Shown: positions 1 through 5,166 of the stretch, one piece after another
Layout of the letters: each line of letters begins with the position of its first letter
Numbering within the stretch: the first letter of the stretch is position 1
DNA from: Candidatus Woesearchaeota archaeon
GTDB lineage: Archaea; Nanobdellota; Nanobdellia; Woesearchaeales; CG1-02-33-12
Direction of reading: 5' to 3'
Length of the DNA: 8,284 nucleotides
NCBI GenBank assembly: GCA_003561825.1
Contig: PWVO01000207.1
Span: 1-8,284, forward strand
The notes under the pieces: model-generated
The model's input: the letters and a program-made list of their open reading frames with translations, nothing else
The model's database searches: none
What the model was told of the DNA's origin: nothing
Translations under genes and position numbers: made by a program

Positions 1-2067
1 CCAGTCAATGTTACAATAGAGGATGACAGAGACCTTTATGGTTTTGAGATGACCATCTGGAATAGTTCAGGCAGCCAAGTATATCACGAGGAGGATTATA
101 CCCTCAGCGGACAGACAACCTTTACCTTTACAGACACGATAGACATCAATTTATGGTTTCCAGGCGTATATACAATCAATGTGACTTCTTCTGATAGCCA
201 CACTGCAAGGCTTATAAAAGATTATGATGTTTCAAAAGAGAAAGACCTGCTCAGATTTGAAACAACAGAAAATAATATCCTGAAGATTGAAGCTGAAGGT
301 GCTACGAGAGCAAGCGCCGTCAAACAGTTTGACAGGTATATTTTTGACTTTGACTATACAAACCATAAGGGAGCTTATGTTTATCATCTCAGAAGCGAGA
401 AAAACACAATAGATTATCTGCCTCATTCTGATTATAATGCCCATTTTGTGATATGGGACTCAGAGACAAAACAAGGAAACTGGGTTGATTTTGAGCTTGA
501 CGGAATCCAGGCAAATTATGAAATTCAGAAAGTCTCTGACTATCATTATATTATCAGGATTATGCCAGCACAAGCCAAAAATAACATGCGGTTTAATTCA
601 GTCGGTGCTTTAAATACAAACACACAATCATATTCTTGGAATTTGCTGGAGGCTTCTATAAACTATCAAAGCCCAATCCTAACAAACATCACAGCACATT
701 TTGAGCTGAATGTTTCTTATGATGCTTCTGTCAGCGACATAAATGCGGTATTTGAATATAATGGAAGCATATACCCTGTTACAAAAACCGACCATGGAAC
801 ACATTACAGTTTAAAAAGTAGCGTAACAACTCCGGGAGTGTTAATGGGCACAGAATTATTTAATTTCTCTTTTGATGTGGAAGTAACTATGACAGATGCC
901 TCAACAGTCAGCGAGCTCTTAGAATACCAGCAAGAAGTCTCAACAACCAGGATTGATGTAGAGATATACGACGAGCTTGATCCAACAGCCCTTATTACAG
1001 ACGAAACTTTCAGGGTGTATGTTATAGACGAGGGGAGGTCATACATAACCACAAATGGAACTATCCTCATAGGAGAGCTGACAAAAGGAGAGAAATTTAT
1101 TGAAATTGAAAGCGACAATTACCCCAGGAGGGGGTATTATGTCACAATCACCGACGAGCTGAATGTTCCCCTCAGGGCATATATGCTTAACCAAACAGAA
1201 AGCACTCAAGATATTACTTTTGTTATAAGAGACAGCGGTCTTGAGAGAGTAGATGCTGTAAGAGTTACATTTTATCGGTCTTTTGAATTGACTGAGTATG
1301 TTATAGGACAGGTTGAGACTGATTTCGTCGGACAGGGCTTGATTCATCTTGACACAAAGAACAAATACAGAGTAGTCATTGACACCCAAGGAAGGTATCC
1401 CATAAAAAACATACAGCTCAGACCAATCCTGAACAATTACCAGATAGTCATTGAGACAGCAGTTGAGGGCTTCCAGAACACTTACGAGGGCATATCTTAT
1501 TCAATTTATCCGACAGCGAGGAGCTTTAACATCAGCGAGGAATGGACTAATTTTACGCTTGAGATATATTCTACAAAAGGAGACCTTGAATTTTGGGGGC
1601 TCAGGATATACGACCATGGTTTTGAGTGTTATCCTGCCAGCTGTATTGCCAATATGACAGGTCACAGCGGAGGCTCTGCAACCATACTTATAAGAGGAAA
1701 TGAGTCAGGCACAGCTAAAGTAGAATATTTCTTTAAAAGAGTGGGGCATGATTTGACTTATATAAACTTTAATTTGGTGTCCTGGATTAGAAAGCTGCTT
1801 GCAATGCCGACGAGCTTATGGGAATCTCTCCAGGCAGTCAGAAACGATTACAGCCCAATAATGCTGGCTATAATCGCTATTGTTGGAACAGTTGCCATGA
1901 TTGGAACTGCTGCCGAGCTTGGTGTTTATGGCATCTCTCTCATAGTTATTGCTGCTTTTGGACTGGTATTTTTCACAATTGCAGGCTTTATAAGCCCAAT
2001 AGTCACAACTATCTCTCTTATCCTCGGTGGGCTTACATATTCAAGATTCCAAGGAGGGCATGACTGA
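1..2067 (+). CDS. Large sequon-rich surface protein with C-terminal triple membrane anchor (5' end outside window)
   Basis: The reading frame is open from the first base, so the N-terminus lies outside the window; 688 residues are visible. The first ATG, at 49, is internal to a beta-rich, Ig-like stretch that already begins PVNVTIEDD, so it is not the start. The visible ectodomain (about residues 1-590) is rich in beta-prone segments and carries about 13 N-x-S/T sequons, which suits a glycosylated exterior. It has almost no cysteine apart from one C-x4-C pair (FECYPASC). After an amphipathic stretch (WIRKLLAMPTSLWESL) come three hydrophobic segments at about 618-640, 641-663 and 665-680, then a short tail ending GGHD. 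I do not recognise the family. By topology and by the two small membrane proteins that follow, it could be a viral spike, an adhesin or another surface-complex subunit. The stop overlaps the next ATG by one base (TGATG), so translation is probably coupled. Confidence 0.88.
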   Translation, partial: PVNVTIEDDRDLYGFEMTIWNSSGSQVYHEEDYTLSGQTTFTFTDTIDINLWFPGVYTINVTSSDSHTARLIKDYDVSKEKDLLRFETTENNILKIEAEGATRASAVKQFDRYIFDFDYTNHKGAYVYHLRSEKNTIDYLPHSDYNAHFVIWDSETKQGNWVDFELDGIQANYEIQKVSDYHYIIRIMPAQAKNNMRFNSVGALNTNTQSYSWNLLEASINYQSPILTNITAHFELNVSYDASVSDINAVFEYNGSIYPVTKTDHGTHYSLKSSVTTPGVLMGTELFNFSFDVEVTMTDASTVSELLEYQQEVSTTRIDVEIYDELDPTALITDETFRVYVIDEGRSYITTNGTILIGELTKGEKFIEIESDNYPRRGYYVTITDELNVPLRAYMLNQTESTQDITFVIRDSGLERVDAVRVTFYRSFELTEYVIGQVETDFVGQGLIHLDTKNKYRVVIDTQGRYPIKNIQLRPILNNYQIVIETAVEGFQNTYEGISYSIYPTARSFNISEEWTNFTLEIYSTKGDLEFWGLRIYDHGFECYPASCIANMTGHSGGSATILIRGNESGTAKVEYFFKRVGHDLTYINFNLVSWIRKLLAMPTSLWESLQAVRNDYSPIMLAIIAIVGTVAMIGTAAELGVYGISLIVIAAFGLVFFTIAGFISPIVTTISLILGGLTYSRFQGGHD

Positions 2068-2504
2068 TGCAGACGCTAATTAAAGTAATGATGGTTTTGT
2101 TTTGCATGAACCTCTTTTTATATGTTGGTTTAAATATGAACTACCTCCAGACAGGGAATTTTGAGCACAGACCTGCCAAGATGCCAGGAGATATAATTGA
2201 TGTCCTTATGGTTTCAGCACCAACTAGCCTGGATTCTGCAAAGGGAGATATTGGTTTCGGCTCTGCCCTTACTGAGCCATCCAAAGCAACAGGGGAAGAA
2301 ACAGGGCTTGGCGGTATTGCCTTTCTGGATGCGTTAAGAATAATATGGTCTTTGATACCCACTTTCTTCAATGTTGCAGCTGCTGGAATTACCTTGTTTT
2401 TCGTCGCTGATTTGCCTCCTATCTTCGCCTGGATGATAGGAGTTCCAATGATTTTGGTGTTTTTGCTCACGATATTTGCATTTATAAGGGGTGTTCCAGA
2501 TTGA
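2067..2504 (+). CDS. Small three-pass membrane protein, partner of the large surface protein
   Basis: This 145-aa protein starts at an ATG that shares one base with the upstream stop. A GGAGG at 2053-2057 lies nine bases before it. Hydrophobic segments sit at about 5-22, 95-113 and 118-140. The first could be a signal anchor. It is followed by a 65-residue polar, probably exterior loop with many Gly, Ser and Pro (PTSLDSAKGDIGFGSALTEP). The C-terminal pair of helices is a tight hairpin around DLPPIFAWMIGVP and ends in FIRGVPD. I recognise no named family. Helical hairpins of this type with an FIRG end feel familiar from small structural membrane proteins of archaeal viruses, but that is an impression only. 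Its coupling to the genes on both sides suggests a membrane complex with the upstream ectodomain protein. Confidence 0.85.
   Translation: MQTLIKVMMVLFCMNLFLYVGLNMNYLQTGNFEHRPAKMPGDIIDVLMVSAPTSLDSAKGDIGFGSALTEPSKATGEETGLGGIAFLDALRIIWSLIPTFFNVAAAGITLFFVADLPPIFAWMIGVPMILVFLLTIFAFIRGVPD
2488..2493 (+). promoter_or_regulatory. Ribosome binding site supporting a TTG start at 2501
   Basis: GGGGTG, a close match to the archaeal Shine-Dalgarno consensus GGAGGTG, sits seven bases before the TTG at 2501. It supports this unusual start codon for the 88-aa membrane protein. The only nearby ATG (2508) is out of frame. Confidence 0.7.
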
Positions 2505-2767
2505 TTAATGAGATTTTACCAGACCTGTATCAGTTTGTAATCGGCAACCAGATATTTGCAGCCCTGGGAGTCTTGCTTCTTATAGTCGGTATGCTGCTCA
2601 TATTCAGGGCTGGAAAGATTGTAATTGCAATGCTGGCTTTCCCTCTCGTTACAACCTTTATGGTCTCAACACAATTTATAGAATTGCCGAAATATGCCTC
2701 TGTGCTGATGTGGCTTGCAGGAGGAGTCATATTTGCAGGAGTCTTGATAGCGCTGATATGGAAATAA
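2501..2767 (+). CDS. Small hydrophobic membrane protein (about three passes)
   Basis: This 88-aa protein starts at TTG, overlapping the stop of the 145-aa gene in a TTGA arrangement. A GGGGTG site lies seven bases upstream, and the next in-frame ATG is already inside a membrane helix. Hydrophobic segments are at about 17-35, 38-55 and 66-87, joined by short loops (RAGK, QFIELPKYAS). The protein ends at WK, immediately at the last membrane segment. Size and topology resemble holins or small membrane subunits of secretion or virion complexes, but no diagnostic motif is present. It is the third gene of a tightly coupled plus-strand cluster, so it probably belongs to the same membrane assembly. 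Confidence 0.82.
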   Translation: MINEILPDLYQFVIGNQIFAALGVLLLIVGMLLIFRAGKIVIAMLAFPLVTTFMVSTQFIELPKYASVLMWLAGGVIFAGVLIALIWK

Positions 2768-2793
2768 TACTGTAATACTGTAATACTGTATTA
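2765..2793 (+). repeat. Triple 8-bp direct repeat with a palindromic end (possible operator)
   Basis: TAATACTG occurs three times head to tail (2765-2772, 2773-2780, 2781-2788). The last copy continues into TATTA, so 2781-2793 reads TAATAC-T-GTATTA, a perfect dyad with six-base arms. The first copy overlaps the stop of the 88-aa gene. The array sits in the only intergenic gap of the plus-strand cluster, just before the basic-protein gene, where a regulator could act. The core ATACTGT also occurs in the large minus-strand array at 4991-5166. Confidence 0.75.
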
Positions 2794-2810
2794 CTCTGGA
2801 AATAAAATAT

Positions 2811-2815
2811 GGAGG
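2811..2815 (+). promoter_or_regulatory. Ribosome binding site of the basic 74-aa protein
   Basis: GGAGG with eight bases to the ATG at 2824. An alternative in-frame ATG at 2809 overlaps this site and has no site of its own, so 2824 is chosen as the start. Confidence 0.78.
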
Positions 2816-2823
2816 AAAAAAAC

Positions 2824-3048
2824 ATGGCATACGCAATTTATCGTGGAGGAAAGAAAATTCAGAGGATCTCTGGAGATCCGAGAGCCGATCCCAGGCAAAG
2901 ACAAAGAATAGTTTGGGATGACACAGAGGCTGGAGTGAGGTCTTGGATAAAAGAATGGGGAACTAAAAAACAAAGAGAAACATTTTTAAAACCAAGAAAG
3001 AGAGTTAGACGACAACCAAGAAAAGAAACATTTTTTGACTTTTTATGA
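2824..3048 (+). CDS. Small, strongly basic protein (possible nucleic-acid binder)
   Basis: This 74-aa protein begins MAYAIYRGGKK. The start at 2824 is preferred over the in-frame ATG at 2809 because it is correctly spaced from a GGAGG. The protein is soluble and rich in Arg and Lys, notably in the middle (ADPRQRQR) and near the C-terminus (KPRKRVRRQPRK). It ends with the hydrophobic FFDFL. The WDDTEAGVRSWIKEW stretch is probably helical. No family is recognised. The charge suggests DNA or RNA binding, for example as a nucleoprotein or packaging factor of the element, but this is inference from composition. The gene stands 56 bases after the 88-aa gene, behind an 8-bp repeat array, so it may be regulated separately. 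Its end is T-rich and faces the convergent gene. Confidence 0.78.
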   Translation: MAYAIYRGGKKIQRISGDPRADPRQRQRIVWDDTEAGVRSWIKEWGTKKQRETFLKPRKRVRRQPRKETFFDFL

Positions 3049-3073
3049 TATACTCCTTACAATATCAAAAAAA
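3031..3073. terminator. Convergent T-rich termination region
   Basis: The plus-strand gene ends with two T runs (T6 at 3031-3036, T5 at 3040-3044). The minus-strand gene ends with a T7 run (A7 on the plus strand at 3067-3073). Archaeal termination typically uses oligo-T tracts, and these two sets face each other across an eight-base gap. No hairpin was seen, and the runs lie within the coding 3' ends, so the call is tentative. Confidence 0.4.
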
Positions 3074-3320
3074 GTGCTATTGGGATTGCAAAAAAACCTA
3101 AGATTAAAAACAGCTTCTCAACTCCTTTGAGTTCTTTATTTATAATTGTTAATTTTGAACCTTCTTTCTTATATTTAAACAAAGATTCTATTCCATCCCC
3201 CCAGTTAGAAACAGACCAAAAAAGAAGCAAGATCCAACCCATTATGCTGCCTAAACACAAAATAATCCCAATCCAATAAAAAATAATCTTAAACCAATCA
3301 TCCAAAACAAAAAAGCTCAT
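3057..3320 (-). CDS. Small two-pass membrane protein with its own leaderless promoter
   Basis: This 87-aa protein begins MSFFVLDDWF. The in-frame codons just upstream include a stop (TGA), so the ATG at 3320 is the start. Hydrophobic segments lie at about 12-38 and 68-87, separated by a charged loop (FKYKKEGSKLTIINKELKG). The last segment runs to the C-terminus. No family is recognised. A strong TATA box sits about 26 bases before the ATG, placing the transcription start at or next to the ATG, so the mRNA should be leaderless. This is the only gene of the minus strand with a clear promoter of its own, which suggests expression independent of the long upstream operon, perhaps early or constitutive. 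Confidence 0.8.
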   Translation of the reverse strand: MSFFVLDDWFKIIFYWIGIILCLGSIMGWILLLFWSVSNWGDGIESLFKYKKEGSKLTIINKELKGVEKLFLILGFFAIPIALFLIL

Positions 3321-3340
3321 CCATCATTTTGGAGAGAGAA

Positions 3341-3350
3341 AATATATAAA
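3341..3350 (-). promoter_or_regulatory. Archaeal TATA box
   Basis: Read on the minus strand, TTTATATATT is preceded by a purine-rich GAAAGA that fits a TFB-recognition element. Its centre is about 26 bases before the ATG at 3320, the usual distance from TATA box to transcription start. This predicts a leaderless transcript. Confidence 0.75.
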
Positions 3351-3356
3351 TCTTTC

Positions 3357-3382
3357 TAATTAAAAAGGGGCGGTTTTAATTA
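3357..3382 (-). terminator. Perfect 9-bp inverted repeat after the recombinase gene (terminator, or a protein-binding site)
   Basis: TAATTAAAA (3357-3365) and TTTTAATTA (3374-3382) are perfectly complementary around an eight-base G-rich loop. One arm includes the recombinase stop codon. On the minus strand the loop CCGCCCCT runs into a T5 tract, so the element could end the operon transcript. The stem is entirely A/T and would be weak as RNA. The element also lies just upstream of the TATA box of the 87-aa gene, so an operator or recombinase binding site is equally possible. Confidence 0.5.
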
Positions 3383-3937
3383 AGGGAGATATGCCAGTTT
3401 TTCATATATATTATTTTGATACCCCTTTTTTGCTCTGATTTTTCCCCTATCACTCCTGGGCTTCCTTCTTTTTTTGTCTTTGCCTCGTTTCCCAATCTGA
3501 GCACCATATAGTCTGGCTCTTTGCAGCCCTGCCTTTGTCCTTTCGCTGATCTTTTCCCTTTCTGCCTTTGCTACTGTGGCAAATATAGACACCACTACAT
3601 CCTTGAAATTGCCAACAGAGCTGATATATTGTTCTGTGTAACTGTGCCAATCAACTTGACAGTTCTCAAGCTCTTTGAGCTTCTGGAGTGTGAAGAGAGT
3701 TCCTGCCCTGGAAAATCTGGAGAAATCCCAAAAAAGCACTATGTCAAACATCCTTCTATGTGCATCCTGGAAAAGCCTGTCAAAAGCAGGTCTTTTTGTT
3801 TCTTTGCCTGAGATTATGTCAATATATTCCTCAAAAACCTCCCATCCTAACTTGTTACAGTATTCTCTCAGTTGGATGAGCTGGTTCTCTGCTTCCTGTT
3901 TGTCTGTGGAAACCCTAACATATACTGCGGCTTTCAT
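3380..3937 (-). CDS. Serine recombinase (resolvase/invertase family), small form without a clear HTH domain
   Basis: This 185-aa protein has the N-terminal catalytic domain of serine recombinases. Residues 6-16 read YVRVSTDKQEA, with Arg8 and the nucleophile Ser10. LFWDFSRFSR (68-77) supplies the conserved arginines (Arg74, Arg77), and AEREKISERTKAG (125-137) begins the long dimer helix. In resolvases the enzyme cuts both strands through phosphoserine links and religates after subunit rotation. The length is that of a resolvase. However, after about residue 148 the tail is a Lys/Arg-rich segment (GKRGKDKKRRKPRSDRGK) with no obvious helix-turn-helix, unlike gamma-delta resolvase or Hin. GAGGT three bases before the ATG is the ribosome binding site. 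It is the last gene of the long minus-strand operon, six bases after the 61-aa gene. Likely roles are multimer resolution, inversion, or integration and excision of the element. Confidence 0.92.
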   Translation of the reverse strand: MKAAVYVRVSTDKQEAENQLIQLREYCNKLGWEVFEEYIDIISGKETKRPAFDRLFQDAHRRMFDIVLFWDFSRFSRAGTLFTLQKLKELENCQVDWHSYTEQYISSVGNFKDVVVSIFATVAKAEREKISERTKAGLQRARLYGAQIGKRGKDKKRRKPRSDRGKIRAKKGYQNNIYEKLAYLP

Positions 3938-3943
3938 AAAACC

Positions 3944-4129
3944 TCAATTCTGAACATTCCGAATACTTCTATAACCTAACATTAAGAAAATAGCAACAGA
4001 AAAAAAAACGATGAATAGATTATTTATAGCAAAAGCAAAAATAGCAATAATACAAAAAGCTCCTGTGAAGAAACTATCAAAGATAATTTCAAAAAAATTT
4101 ATTCTTTCCATTTTAATCATCCTTTTCAT
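3944..4129 (-). CDS. Small two-pass membrane protein
   Basis: A 61-aa protein if translation starts at the ATG at 4129, which is five bases behind a GAGGT. Other in-frame ATGs exist at 4141, 4120 and 4111; the last is one base after the stop of the 180-aa gene and is also plausible. All give the same body: a charged N-terminus (KRMIKMER), then two hydrophobic stretches at about 20-34 and 36-52 with a short INN turn, and a short basic tail (YRSIRNVQN). I recognise no family. It overlaps or abuts the upstream gene and precedes the recombinase by six bases, so it is cotranscribed. Hydrophobic miniproteins like this are common as structural or lysis-related proteins of mobile elements, but the sequence itself does not discriminate. 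Confidence 0.68.
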   Translation of the reverse strand: MKRMIKMERINFFEIIFDSFFTGAFCIIAIFAFAINNLFIVFFSVAIFLMLGYRSIRNVQN

Positions 4130-4655
4130 CTTTGACCTCAAATGAATACCCTGAGTCCTTAACCTTTTCCTCTATATCAACCTTTTCAACCTTATCAACC
4201 TTATCAACCTTGTTTTTTCCAGGCATCTCCCCAGTCTCATATTCAATCAGGATGCCAACCCTATTAAAAAAACCCATGACTGTGTTGCCTTGCAGGGATG
4301 CCTTGATTGCCTTGTCTTTTACATCTTCCTTGACCTTTCTGATTCTATTGGCTACTTTTTGCACCCATCTATCCTGAGCCAAGGACTTAAAGCCTTGATC
4401 CATGTCTTTCTCGTCTGAAAATAAGAAATTCTGGAATTTTGCGAGTTCAGACTCAATATATTTCTTATCCCCTTCATCCTGGGTTATAAAAAACATTTTT
4501 TCTTCTTGGATGATATATCCCTTGACTTTTGTCCTAACCATGCGATAAAGCCCTCTTTGTTTCAAAAGGAACAGCTGCAACATCCAGCCTCTTTTTAATA
4601 TCTCTCTCGCTATCTTCTCGTCTCGTCTGACAGTTATTTTTAAATAGTGCTCCAT
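4113..4655 (-). CDS. Charged soluble protein with a KVD-repeat tail
   Basis: This 180-aa protein begins MEHYLKITVRRDEK. An AAGGAGG (4662-4668) lies six bases before the ATG, one of the best ribosome binding sites in the window. It overlaps the end of the 112-aa gene and is separated from that gene's stop by one base. There is no membrane segment. Residues 1-65 look mixed alpha/beta; 66-125 are mostly helical and rich in Lys and Glu. The tail from about 147 is disordered-looking, with four repeats KVD KVD KVE KVD (149-160) followed by acidic and basic residues ending DEKDD. I do not recognise the family. High charge and a low-complexity tail are consistent with a cytoplasmic adaptor or a nucleic-acid-associated protein. 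It is sandwiched between two small membrane proteins in the operon. Confidence 0.85.
   Translation of the reverse strand: MEHYLKITVRRDEKIAREILKRGWMLQLFLLKQRGLYRMVRTKVKGYIIQEEKMFFITQDEGDKKYIESELAKFQNFLFSDEKDMDQGFKSLAQDRWVQKVANRIRKVKEDVKDKAIKASLQGNTVMGFFNRVGILIEYETGEMPGKNKVDKVDKVEKVDIEEKVKDSGYSFEVKDEKDD
4135..4139 (-). promoter_or_regulatory. Candidate ribosome binding site inside the 180-aa gene
   Basis: On the minus strand GAGGT lies five bases before the ATG at 4129. It supports that start for the 61-aa membrane protein and an overlap of 17 bases with the 180-aa gene. The match could be chance, because it also encodes residues of the upstream protein. Confidence 0.45.
4177..4212 (-). repeat. 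Four tandem 9-bp repeats coding KV(D/E)
   Basis: On the plus strand the unit TCAACCTT plus T, A or G occurs four times without gaps. The 9-bp period keeps the frame and yields the KVD/KVE tract at residues 149-160 of the 180-aa protein. It is probably a slippage-prone tract whose copy number could vary between relatives. Confidence 0.85.
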
Positions 4656-4656
4656 T

Positions 4657-4995
4657 TCAATCCTCCTTCAATTCTATTTTTTCAATGTATGCTCTTGTTC
4701 TCAATAAAAGAGATTTGTTCCCCTTTTCCATATAATCCCCAACTATACCAACTGCAATAAACAAAAGACCAGCCCACAAATAAGTATCAAATCTCCCCCT
4801 GACCTCCTGCTTGAGATAGTAGTCTGGAGGATAGTCAAAAGAACCATCAATGCTATAAACTTTCTCATATACTGTCTGAGGGTGTTCATTAAAAATTGCC
4901 CTGCCTTCTAAAGCAGTCCTAATCAACAGAATCAAGCTCAAAATAACCAATATATCTGCAATGATCCTGATCCTTTTTCCAAACTTTTTAATCAT
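4657..4995 (-). CDS. Two-pass membrane protein starting inside the repeat array
   Basis: This 112-aa protein begins MIKKFGKRIRII. The ATG (4993-4995) is part of the last repeat of the adjacent array, and only GTGGT within the repeat resembles a ribosome binding site. Two hydrophobic segments, at about 9-27 and 71-88, flank a 43-residue loop (HPQTVYEKVYSIDGSF, PPDYYLKQEV) that should be on the outside given the basic N-terminus. The C-terminal tail (KGNKSLLLRTRAYIEKIELKED) is charged and cytoplasmic. No family is recognised. Next in line is the 180-aa gene, whose ribosome binding site is embedded in this gene's last codons, so the two are translationally linked. Because the start codon is built from the repeat, anything that binds the array or changes its copy number could alter expression of this gene and those after it. 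Confidence 0.82.
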   Translation of the reverse strand: MIKKFGKRIRIIADILVILSLILLIRTALEGRAIFNEHPQTVYEKVYSIDGSFDYPPDYYLKQEVRGRFDTYLWAGLLFIAVGIVGDYMEKGNKSLLLRTRAYIEKIELKED

Positions 4996-5166
4996 AGTTA
5001 ATTACCACAGTATGAACTAATCATAGTTAATTACCACAATATGAACTAATCATAGTTAATTACCACAATATGAACTAATCCCTAGTTAATTACCACAGTA
5101 TGAACTAATGCCTAGTTAATTACCACAGTATGAACTAATGCCTAGTTAATTACCACAGTATGAACT
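4991..5166. repeat. Six-unit tandem direct repeat array with internal dyad (iteron-like)
   Basis: The units lie at 4991-5019, 5020-5048, 5049-5077 (29 bp each) and 5078-5107, 5108-5137, 5138-5166 (30 bp, the last one base short). They share a core that starts AGTTAATTACC and continues with ACAGTATGAACT, or ACAATATGAACT in units 2 and 3. The core is an imperfect palindrome: AGTT-x-AT and AT-x-AACT flank nine bases. At each junction AACTA and TAGTT form a second dyad with a 4- or 5-base spacer. There are two subfamilies: ATCATAG units beside the 112-aa gene, and ATCCCTAG or ATGCCTAG units beside the ATPase gene. There are no spacers, so it is not a CRISPR. About three turns of helix per unit and the dyads suit cooperative protein binding on one DNA face, as in iterons, partition sites or operators. 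Confidence 0.95.
4998..5053 (-). other. Two 8-codon micro-ORFs encoded by the repeats
   Basis: On the minus strand, ATG at the end of units 3 and 2 opens identical micro-ORFs MISSYCGN-stop (5027-5053 and 4998-5024). Each stop is two bases before the next ATG (TAACTATG), and the second stop is two bases before the ATG of the 112-aa gene. SSYCGN-stop is also the end of the ATPase. Translation of these peptides is unproven. They may be only a by-product of repeat duplication, or they may allow termination-reinitiation into the 112-aa gene. Confidence 0.35.

Noticed and set aside
1039..1389. 116-aa minus-strand open frame inside the large surface protein gene
   Set aside because: It is antisense to a clearly coding beta-rich protein with no ribosome binding site or recognisable features; a shadow frame.
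2141..2470. 109-aa minus-strand open frame opposite the 145-aa membrane protein
   Set aside because: It is fully antisense to a coupled gene with a strong ribosome binding site; its composition is typical of an antisense frame.
3450..3953. Alternative frames within the recombinase (66 aa minus; 92 and 96 aa plus)
   Set aside because: The catalytic motifs of the serine recombinase fix the correct frame.
4991..5166. CRISPR-like regular repeats of 29-30 bp
   Set aside because: The units abut directly, with no unique spacers and no cas genes nearby; they are tandem repeats.
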